From contig JAJPXA010000033.1 in assembly GCA_021205715.1 (NCBI GenBank), forward strand, positions 1 through 5,438: a DNA stretch of 5,438 nt, in the 5' to 3' direction. The stretch is from Bacillota bacterium (GTDB taxonomy: Bacteria > Bacillota > Clostridia > UBA1381). Positions within the stretch are counted from its first letter, which is position 1; each line of letters opens with the position of its first letter. This document shows positions 1 to 5,326 of the stretch, one piece after another. The translations under genes and the position numbers were made by a program. The notes below the pieces were generated by a model. It had not been told where the DNA came from. It did no database searches and saw nothing but the letters and a program-made list of their open reading frames with translations.

Positions 1-8
1 ATATTATT

Positions 9-37
9 AGTATACTCTCGTTTAACCGATTTTTCAA
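9..37 (-). promoter_or_regulatory. Sigma-A-type promoter reading off the left edge
   Basis: On the minus strand TTGAAA (32-37) and TATACT (9-14) are separated by exactly 17 bp. The -35 box matches the TTGACA consensus at 5 of 6 positions, as does the -10 box against TATAAT. It points left, away from galM, so it would drive a gene that begins outside the window and in the same orientation as all genes here. The AT-rich setting raises the chance of accidental matches, but both boxes together with ideal spacing make this the best promoter in the window. Confidence 0.55.
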
Positions 38-44
38 TACTCAT

Positions 45-53
45 ATTATATCA
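45..53 (-). promoter_or_regulatory. Extended -10 element (TGATATAAT), possible second promoter
   Basis: The minus strand reads TGATATAAT here, a perfect TATAAT preceded by the TGn extension. No good -35 box lies 16-18 bp upstream, but extended -10 promoters often do not need one. It sits just upstream of the TTGAAA/TATACT promoter and has the same direction, so the two could be tandem start points for one leftward gene. A chance match in AT-rich DNA is a real alternative. Confidence 0.3.
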
Positions 54-131
54 AAAAAAAGTTAATTTCATCTAATTTTTATGTAATTTACACAAAAATG
101 TTCATATTTTGTTCACAACCCGTTTATTTTT

Positions 132-155
132 CGTTAAAAGTTTAACTATTTAACG
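132..155. repeat. Inverted repeat CGTTAAA/TTTAACG across the galM stop
   Basis: CGTTAAA (132-138) and TTTAACG (149-155) form a perfect 7-bp inverted repeat with a 10-base spacer. The spacer holds a third copy of the same half-site, TTTAAC at 141-146, which could pair with the first arm instead. The repeat covers the galM stop codon at 146-148. The stem is AT-rich and on the minus strand is followed by GAAAAATAAA rather than a T run, so it does not meet the usual picture of an intrinsic terminator. Confidence 0.3.
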
Positions 156-1192
156 CTGAATTTATATTCCGTTACGGTTTTGTACTCCTCGCCGGCTCTT
201 AAAAGCGGGTTCGGGTAATGACGGTACTTCATCGCGTTCGGGAAACACTGGGTTTCAAGGCAAAACGCGCTGTGAACGCCGCAGTGCGAGCCGTTTTTGT
301 ACTCGCCCTCGGGCAAACCGTTTGAGGTATACAGCTGCATCGACGGCTGATTCGTCCGCGTTTCCATTACAATTCCGTTATCGGCGCACTCGGCGCGGGC
401 GGCAAGCCTGTATCCTTCGCCGTCAATCACAAAGTTATGGTCAAATCCGCCGAACATTTGCACCTGAGCATCCGGCGCGTCAAGATTCGGCGTCAATTCC
501 TTTGCCTCTCTGAAATCGAACGCGGTACCCTCAACCGAAAGCACCTCGCCTGTCGGCATACATGCGGAATCGTTCGGCGTGTAAAACGACGAGTTGATAT
601 AAAGCGTTTGAGATTTCAGCGTGCCGCTGTTATATCCGGCAAGATTAAAATAGCTGTGGTTTGTGAGGTTTACAACGGTGTCCTTGTCGCTTACCGCGCT
701 GTACTCTATTTTAAGAGCGTTGTCCGCGGTTAACGTATATGTAACCCTAACCTTTAAATTTCCCGGGAAACCCTCCTCGCCGTCCGGCGATAAAAGCGAT
801 AAAACAAGCGACGGCTCCGCGTCTGTGCCGCTCTCCTCGGCATCCCACACCTTTTTGTCGAAGCCGACATTGCCGCCGTGCAGACTGTTGCCGTTCTCGT
901 TGATGCCGGCATTGTATTCCCTGCCGTCTATGGTGAATTTACCGCCGGCGATTCTGTTCGCGTGTCTGCCTATAAGTGCTCCGAGATAGCCGTCGTTCTT
1001 GAAATAATCATCAAGCGTATCGCGTCCCAAAACCACATCGGTTTTGACACCGTTTTTATCGTTAAAATAAAGGTTTTTAATTATCCCGCCGTAGTTTATA
1101 ATCTCGGCGGACAATCCTCCGCCGTTATCGAGCGTGTAGCAATATACGGTCTTATCCCCCGCTTTTCCGTACTCGGTCTTAACAATTGGCAT
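146..1192 (-). CDS. galM: Aldose 1-epimerase (galactose mutarotase)
   Basis: This cytoplasmic enzyme interconverts the alpha and beta anomers of aldohexoses such as galactose and glucose, feeding the Leloir pathway. The 348-residue product is close to the usual family length and looks complete. Residue numbers count from the chosen start. NRI at 80-82 and the HGG motif at 105-107 carry the substrate-binding Arg and the first conserved His. NHSYFNL at 178-184 has the catalytic acid His179. GGFDHN at 248-253 has the sugar-binding Asp251, and LETQCFPNA at 312-320 has the catalytic base Glu313. An upstream ATG at 1219 overlaps the purD stop as TGATG and would add nine residues. It has no Shine-Dalgarno sequence, whereas the ATG at 1192 has GGAGGA six bases upstream and gives a family-like N-terminus. 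It follows purD by 26 bp and is probably co-transcribed with it. Other members of this fold act on different sugars, so galactose itself is not proven. Confidence 0.93.
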   Translation of the reverse strand: MPIVKTEYGKAGDKTVYCYTLDNGGGLSAEIINYGGIIKNLYFNDKNGVKTDVVLGRDTLDDYFKNDGYLGALIGRHANRIAGGKFTIDGREYNAGINENGNSLHGGNVGFDKKVWDAEESGTDAEPSLVLSLLSPDGEEGFPGNLKVRVTYTLTADNALKIEYSAVSDKDTVVNLTNHSYFNLAGYNSGTLKSQTLYINSSFYTPNDSACMPTGEVLSVEGTAFDFREAKELTPNLDAPDAQVQMFGGFDHNFVIDGEGYRLAARAECADNGIVMETRTNQPSMQLYTSNGLPEGEYKNGSHCGVHSAFCLETQCFPNAMKYRHYPNPLLRAGEEYKTVTEYKFSVK

Positions 1193-1198
1193 TTTACA

Positions 1199-1204
1199 TC
1201 CTCC
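1199..1204 (-). promoter_or_regulatory. Ribosome binding site that fixes the galM start
   Basis: GGAGGA on the minus strand ends six bases before the ATG at 1192. It lies inside the longer open reading frame that begins at 1219, so it argues for the internal start. Because it lies just past the purD stop (1219-1221), ribosomes finishing purD could re-initiate here. Confidence 0.75.
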
Positions 1205-1218
1205 ATATTTATCCAACA

Positions 1219-2478
1219 TCAGTTATATTTTTTTATACCTATATCGTGCCTGTGGAACTCGTCCTTAAATGAAATTTTCTCCACGCCCGCGTAGGCATTT
1301 TTGATTGCCTCATCGAGGTCTTTTCCGACTGCGGTAACGCCCAAAACGCGTCCGCCGTTCGTCACAATCTTTCCGTCCTTTAACGCCGTACCCGCGTGGA
1401 ACACCGTGAGATCTCCCACATTGTCAAGTCCGGTTATCTCATAACCTTTTTTATAGCTTACCGGATAACCGCCCGATGCCATAACCACGCACACCGCCGC
1501 GTTATCCTCCCATTCTATCTCAATCTCGTCAAGCCGCTCGTCAATGACCGCTTCCATAATTTCAACAAGGTCTGTCTTCAATCTCGGCAGAACAACCTGC
1601 GTTTCCGGATCGCCGAAACGGCAGTTGTACTCGATTACCTTAACTCCGTTTTGGGTCATCATAAGTCCGAAGTACAGCACGCCCTTAAACGGTCTGCCCT
1701 CCGCGTTCATCGCCTTTATTGTGGGCAAAAATATGTTTTCCATACACTCCGCCGCTTTCGCATCGTCATACAGACGGCTCGGCGAGAACGTACCCATACC
1801 GCCGGTGTTAAGTCCCTCGTCATTGTCGTAGGCTCTCTTGTGGTCTTGGGCGCTCACCATCGGCTTTACCGTCTTGCCGTCTGTGAACGCAAGCACGCTT
1901 ACCTCGGGGCCTGTCAAGAATTCCTCGATAACCACGCGGCTGCCGCTCTTTCCGAACTTGCCGCCGTCTATCATATCGTGAACGGCCTCCTCCGCCTCCT
2001 CAAGGTTCTGCGCGATTATTACGCCTTTGCCCAATGCAAGACCGTCAGCCTTGATAACCGTCGGGAATGTGCCTTTTTTGATGTATTCTATCGCCTTGTC
2101 GCTCTCGGTAAACACCTCGTAGCCCGCTGTCGGGATATTGTACTTCTTCATCAATTCCTTTGAAAAAGCCTTGCTGCCCTCGATAATCGCCGCGTTTGCG
2201 CGGGGACCGAACGCGCGTATTCCCGCCGCCTCCATCGCGTCAACCATTCCGTCTACAAGCGGGTCGTCGGGTGCCACCATTACAAGGTCGATTTCTTTTT
2301 CTTTTGCGAATGCCACCATTTTTTCCTTGTCCATTACGTTGATGTCCACGCACTCGGCAAGCTCGGCAATACCGCCGTTGCCGGGCGCGCAGTAAATTTT
2401 TTCAACCTTGGGCGACTGCGCTATTTTCCATACTATAGCGTGTTCGCGTCCGCCGCTGCCTATTACTAAAATTTTCAT
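1219..2478 (-). CDS. purD: Phosphoribosylamine-glycine ligase (GAR synthetase)
   Basis: PurD joins 5-phosphoribosylamine and glycine using ATP to give GAR, the second step of de novo purine synthesis, in the cytoplasm. The product has 419 residues, the normal bacterial length. The N-terminal domain opens with the typical MKILVIGSGGREHA. The ATP-grasp domain follows, with FGPRANAAIIEGSK at 90-103, the lysine-containing KADGLALGKGV at 143-153 and NTGGMGTFSP at 224-233. The family signature RFGDPETQ is at 287-294. A C-terminal domain ends in RHDIGIKK. The segment usually written VGPE-PL reads VAPDDPL (68-74), which I believe is a clostridial variant rather than damage. GGGAGG at 2491-2496 serves as ribosome binding site with a longish 12-base spacer. 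A poly-A stretch encodes Lys-Lys just before the stop. It sits 47 bp after the zinc-ribbon gene and 26 bp before galM. Confidence 0.97.
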   Translation of the reverse strand: MKILVIGSGGREHAIVWKIAQSPKVEKIYCAPGNGGIAELAECVDINVMDKEKMVAFAKEKEIDLVMVAPDDPLVDGMVDAMEAAGIRAFGPRANAAIIEGSKAFSKELMKKYNIPTAGYEVFTESDKAIEYIKKGTFPTVIKADGLALGKGVIIAQNLEEAEEAVHDMIDGGKFGKSGSRVVIEEFLTGPEVSVLAFTDGKTVKPMVSAQDHKRAYDNDEGLNTGGMGTFSPSRLYDDAKAAECMENIFLPTIKAMNAEGRPFKGVLYFGLMMTQNGVKVIEYNCRFGDPETQVVLPRLKTDLVEIMEAVIDERLDEIEIEWEDNAAVCVVMASGGYPVSYKKGYEITGLDNVGDLTVFHAGTALKDGKIVTNGGRVLGVTAVGKDLDEAIKNAYAGVEKISFKDEFHRHDIGIKKYN

Positions 2479-2525
2479 AATTTAATATAACCTCCCTGTT
2501 CGATTTACTTATTACAATCCGACGT

Positions 2526-2891
2526 TCACTCGGCGGATTTTCTGTTCCCTTTATTTTCCTTTTTGTACCCGCATTCGGTACATTTTCCGCCTATCATAAC
2601 GCTTCGGCATGAAGGGCAATACCATTTTTTCAGCTGCGGATTTTCCTTGAAAAATTCATCGGCAAAATCCGCGTCGGCTTTTATCCACTTCGCCAGCGCG
2701 GCGCCGTTTATTTTAGTGCAGTATTTTTTCGTAAAATACCACATCGCAAGCGCCGCAGCCGCCATAACCGCCGCCGCGGCAAAGACACGCGCGAGCGCGG
2801 CGATAAACGCGGCGACAACCAACGCCGTTTCCGCAAATCCCGCCGCGCGGGATATGATTTCCGCCTTGTCAGAATAATCGTATTTTCTCAT
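2526..2891 (-). CDS. Small membrane protein with C-terminal zinc ribbon, function unknown
   Basis: I do not recognise this gene. The 121-residue product has a short charged N-terminus and an alanine-rich hydrophobic stretch at about 17-53. One Arg (35) splits that stretch, suggesting one long helix or a tight pair of membrane helices. A charged amphipathic linker follows. A zinc ribbon then has Cys92, Cys95, Cys104 and Cys107 (CPSC, eight residues, CTEC). The tail is basic and rich in Lys, Asn and Arg. The longest reading begins with a GTG at 2897. The ATG at 2891 is preferred because an imperfect GGCGGTG ribosome site (2897-2903) sits five bases upstream and covers the GTG. The gene lies between the stalk-protein gene and purD, 47 bp from purD. 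Membrane-anchored zinc ribbons often serve in protein-protein or nucleic-acid contacts, but no role can be assigned. That it is a real gene is likely, given the intact metal site and the position in a co-oriented cluster. Confidence 0.72.
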   Translation of the reverse strand: MRKYDYSDKAEIISRAAGFAETALVVAAFIAALARVFAAAAVMAAAALAMWYFTKKYCTKINGAALAKWIKADADFADEFFKENPQLKKWYCPSCRSVMIGGKCTECGYKKENKGNRKSAE

Positions 2892-2983
2892 TTTCACACC
2901 GCCGATTTTATAATTTTATCTACGCGAAAATGCACTTGCCGCTGTTCGGCATTTCCTTACATACCCGTTACCGCGACATTTTC
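2892..2983 (-). other. 92-bp spacer between stalk-protein gene and zinc-ribbon gene
   Basis: This is the largest gap between genes. It holds a weak hairpin set: TGCCG/CGGCA (2937-2951, 5-bp stem, 5-base loop) and an overlapping AAATGC/GCATTT (2928-2933 with 2949-2954). The two share bases and so exclude each other. On the minus strand the outer arm ends in TTTT, too short for a confident terminator. AT-rich -10-like hexamers (GATAAAATTATAAAAT) precede the zinc-ribbon gene, but no fitting -35 box was found. A separate promoter for the downstream genes is possible but unproven. Confidence 0.35.
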
Positions 2984-4081
2984 TTATTCTCCGCTATACA
3001 CATATGCCGCAATTTCCACAAAAAACTCCATATCCTGAATTGTATCTCCTGTCTTTTCAAATGCGGCGATTGTCGAGCGTCCATCCTTGATTACCTCACA
3101 GAAATACCAGTTATCGGGGTCTATATAATCATTCTCCGCTGTGAAATACCTCACTGTACCGTCCTCGGATGCGGCTATGCCGATATATTTGCAGTCTGCC
3201 ATATCATCTGCGGACTTAAAGGTTATAACCGCAAGCCGCATGCCGTCATTCTCAGCGCAGCCGGTTGCTTCGATATAGCTTCCGCTGTCAATTTTGGCTT
3301 TATTTATAACATCGTCGAAGTATTCAAGCAAATTACTTTCCGTAAGGCTGTCCGCATCAATAGAGTACAGTGTTTCCGATTGATATTGAACATAAATGAC
3401 ATATGATGCCGCAAGTGTATTCCAAATTTCCGTTACGGTTTTTAAAAATGTTTCATTATCGCCCATAACCTCATACATTGAATCGGCATTTTCAAATACA
3501 TAGTCCGGCAAGGTGCTTTGCTCGAAATCATATCGCAGGGTCGCCGCCATGTCCTTTAATATTTCCATATCCTCATCGGTAAGCTCAGCTTTTTCGGTCA
3601 GCTCTACACTTAAAGGGGTTTCCGCGTCCGCAGCAGTTTCCGCATTTTCAAAAAGAGCAGTGGTTATAATAACGCTCCTTGTATTTCCGTCCCACACTAC
3701 ATCCGCATCAAAGCTTTCCGAAACGGCTCTTACCGGCACAAGCGTGCGGTCATCGACAATTTTTGCGGGAACATCAAGCTCGACCGCAGCGCCGTTTTTG
3801 TAAAGCGTATTGCTGTCAATCGTGACCGTTACTACATCGGCGCCGCTAATTGCCGTCGCGGTTTGCGTTTCACCGTCCCATTCCACCTGCGCACCGAGCG
3901 CCTCGAATATCGCGCGGAGCGGAACAAGCGTCCGCCCGTCCTCGATTATCGGATTTACGTCAAACTCAAGCTGCACATCGTCAACATAGACCTTAACATC
4001 ATCGTCCGCCATAGCGGTAAACGATACGCATAATGTCAGTATTGCCGCGAACACCGCAGCGATTTTACTTATATTTTTCAT
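2984..4081 (-). CDS. Secreted stalk-domain protein (copper amine oxidase N-terminal-like domain)
   Basis: The 365-residue product is probably exported. Residues 1-25 form a signal peptide with Lys residues near the start, a hydrophobic core and an AMA cleavage site before Asp26. Cys18 lies in the core but is not in a good lipobox. Residues about 27-140 match the copper amine oxidase N-terminal ('stalk') family, with the hallmark repeated twice: EDGRTLVPLRAIFEALGA at 47-64 and VDDRTLVPVRAVSESFDA at 109-126, each followed by a Val-x-Trp-Asp-Gly or Val-Trp-Asp-Gly strand. Despite the name this domain is not an oxidase; in clostridia it is a modular part of many cell-surface proteins. An acidic, Ala/Thr/Glu-rich linker (about 141-168) leads to a 200-residue domain I cannot name, which has a helical first part and a strand-rich second part with Cys275, Cys297 and Cys328. 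GAGGAG at 4088-4093 is six bases before the start. It lies 37 bp after the AICAR transformylase gene. The function is unknown. Confidence 0.85.
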   Translation of the reverse strand: MKNISKIAAVFAAILTLCVSFTAMADDDVKVYVDDVQLEFDVNPIIEDGRTLVPLRAIFEALGAQVEWDGETQTATAISGADVVTVTIDSNTLYKNGAAVELDVPAKIVDDRTLVPVRAVSESFDADVVWDGNTRSVIITTALFENAETAADAETPLSVELTEKAELTDEDMEILKDMAATLRYDFEQSTLPDYVFENADSMYEVMGDNETFLKTVTEIWNTLAASYVIYVQYQSETLYSIDADSLTESNLLEYFDDVINKAKIDSGSYIEATGCAENDGMRLAVITFKSADDMADCKYIGIAASEDGTVRYFTAENDYIDPDNWYFCEVIKDGRSTIAAFEKTGDTIQDMEFFVEIAAYVYSGE

Positions 4082-4118
4082 AATTTTCTCCTCAACTTTC
4101 TTTATTTTATATTATTTA

Positions 4119-5291
4119 TTAATGGTGGAACAGCCTTATCCCCGTAAATGCCATTGCCATATTGTACTTATTGCACGTTTCAATCACGTTATCATCGCGA
4201 ATCGAGCCGCCGGGCTGCGCTATGTACTTAACGCCGCTCTTATGTGCGCGCTCGATATTGTCACCGAACGGGAAGAACGCGTCCGAGCCGAGCGCGACGT
4301 CCGTATTCTTGTCAAGCCATACGCGCTGTTCCTCCTTTGTGAACACCTCCGGCTTTACTTTAAATGTGTTTTCCCATACGCCGTCCGCTAAAACGTCCAT
4401 ATATTCGTCCGAGATATACACGTCAATCGCGTTATCTCGATCCGCTCTCTTTATTCCGTCAACAAACTGCAAATTAAGCACCTGCGGCGCCTGGCGCAGC
4501 CACCATACATCCGCCTTGTTGCCCGCAAGACGCGTGCAGTGGATTCTCGACTGCTGACCCGCGCCGATGCCTATCGCCTGTCCGTCCTTAACGTAGCACA
4601 CGCTGTTCGACTGCGTGTATTTAAGCGTTATAAGCGCGATTTTCAGGTTGCGTTTCGCTTCGTCCGACAATGCTTTGTTGTCGGTTACAAGGTTTGAAAG
4701 AAGCTCGTCATTTATATCAAGCTCGTTTCTGCCCTGCTCGAAGGTAACGCCGAATACCTGCTTTCTCTCAATCTCGGCGGGAGTATAATTTTCATCTATT
4801 TTTATGATATTGTAATTTCCCTTTTTCTTTGCCTTTAAAATTTCAAGCGCCTCATCGGTATATCCCGGAGCGATTATTCCGTCGGAAACCTCCTTTTTTA
4901 TAAGCAGCGCCGTAGCCTTGTCGCACTCGTCCGAAAGGGCGATAAAGTCACCGAAGGACGACATTCTGTCCGCGCCTCTCGCGCGCGCGTACGCGGATGC
5001 GAGCGGAGTAAGCTCGACATCATCGACAAAGTAAATCTTCTTGAGAGTGTCGCTAAGCGGCATACCTACCGCCGCACCCGCCGGTGAAACGTGCTTAAAC
5101 GATGTAGCCGCGGGAAGTCCCGCTGCTCTCTTCAGCTCCTTTACAAGCTGCCAGCCGTTCAGCGCGTCAAGCAAATTGATATAACCCGGCTTTCCGCAGA
5201 TTTCCTCAAACGGCAGCTCGCCGCTTTCCATAAATACCCTCGACGGCTTCTGGATCGGATTGCAGCCGTACTTTAATTGCATTTCATTCAT
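4119..5291 (-). CDS. Stand-alone AICAR formyltransferase (PurH transformylase domain only)
   Basis: The enzyme transfers a formyl group from 10-formyltetrahydrofolate to AICAR, giving FAICAR, the last intermediate before IMP. The 390-residue product lacks the N-terminal IMP cyclohydrolase (MGS-like) domain of standard PurH, which has about 510-530 residues. It begins KYGCNPIQKPSR like the short clostridial family. The catalytic Lys66-His67 pair is in SFKHVSPAGAA. Other transformylase landmarks are KYTQSNSV (224-231), GIGAGQQSRI (241-250), SDAFFPFGD (336-344), QPGGSIRDD (359-367) and the C-terminal AFTGIRLFHH. AAGGA at 5301-5305 lies nine bases before the ATG at 5291 and supports that start over the Met at residue 4. 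It stands 35 bp after the transposase stop and 37 bp before the stalk-protein gene. Another gene must close the ring to IMP, such as an archaeal-type PurO. It is often annotated purH, but the symbol is left blank because one activity is missing. Confidence 0.95.
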   Translation of the reverse strand: MNEMQLKYGCNPIQKPSRVFMESGELPFEEICGKPGYINLLDALNGWQLVKELKRAAGLPAATSFKHVSPAGAAVGMPLSDTLKKIYFVDDVELTPLASAYARARGADRMSSFGDFIALSDECDKATALLIKKEVSDGIIAPGYTDEALEILKAKKKGNYNIIKIDENYTPAEIERKQVFGVTFEQGRNELDINDELLSNLVTDNKALSDEAKRNLKIALITLKYTQSNSVCYVKDGQAIGIGAGQQSRIHCTRLAGNKADVWWLRQAPQVLNLQFVDGIKRADRDNAIDVYISDEYMDVLADGVWENTFKVKPEVFTKEEQRVWLDKNTDVALGSDAFFPFGDNIERAHKSGVKYIAQPGGSIRDDNVIETCNKYNMAMAFTGIRLFHH

Positions 5292-5326
5292 TTTTATCGT
5301 TCCTTTCGTTTTTTATTAAAAATTTT
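5292..5326 (-). other. 35-bp spacer between transposase and AICAR transformylase genes
   Basis: This gap is almost pure A and T apart from the ribosome-site region. It contains a TAAAAAATTTTTA-like run but no GC-bearing stem that would stop transcription, and it is too short to hold a whole promoter. Expression of the transformylase gene must therefore begin inside or upstream of the transposase gene, unless the promoter overlaps the transposase 3' end. No REP-like palindrome was seen here. Confidence 0.4.

Larger units (their letters stand above)
1..145. other. AT-rich intergenic region downstream of galM
   Basis: No open reading frame of note lies in these 145 bases on either strand. The stretch is very AT-rich and separates the galM stop from a presumed gene beyond the left edge. 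It holds a good minus-strand promoter close to the edge, an extra extended -10 element, and two TGTTCA direct repeats at 99-104 and 110-115. An inverted repeat overlaps the galM stop, but no GC-rich stem with a T tract was seen, so the end of the galM transcript is not defined by an obvious intrinsic terminator. Confidence 0.6.

Noticed and set aside
132..155. Intrinsic terminator for galM
   Set aside because: The inverted repeat is AT-only in its core, overlaps the stop codon, and is not followed by a T run on the transcribed strand.
1219..1245. Programmed frameshift at the poly-A run near the purD end, fusing it to galM
   Set aside because: The A-rich Lys-Lys codons precede the normal stop, and galM has its own ribosome site and complete N-terminus, so nothing calls for a frameshift.
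322..1294. Several overlapping plus-strand open frames opposite galM
   Set aside because: They are shadows of the galM coding sequence, without starts, ribosome sites or domains of their own.
1396..2163. 255-codon open frame on the plus strand opposite purD
   Set aside because: It is fully antisense to a certain purD gene and has no ribosome site or recognisable domain. Its Arg/His/Val-rich make-up is typical of the reverse frame of a GC-rich gene.
2272..2284. Defective purD because of the VAPDDPL variant of the usual VGPE-PL motif
   Set aside because: The change is conservative, the ATP-grasp and signature motifs are intact, and this variant fits what I recall of clostridial PurD proteins.
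2479..2525. Purine riboswitch or PurR-type operator before purD
   Set aside because: The 47-bp gap is far too short for a purine aptamer, and no PurBox-like paired motif was seen.
2930..3406. 158-codon open frame on the plus strand opposite the stalk-protein gene
   Set aside because: It overlaps the 3' half of a gene with a clear signal peptide and domain, has no ribosome site, and shows a His/Cys/Ile-rich composition without any known motif.
4082..4118. Promoter for the stalk-protein gene in the gap after the transformylase gene
   Set aside because: AT-rich hexamers resembling a -10 box are present (AATATAAAAT), but no -35 box at 16-18 bp could be found; the spacing to the best candidates is wrong.
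4122..4557. Plus-strand open frames opposite the AICAR transformylase gene
   Set aside because: They lie wholly antisense to a gene whose C-terminal motifs are all intact, and the translations show no protein-like pattern.
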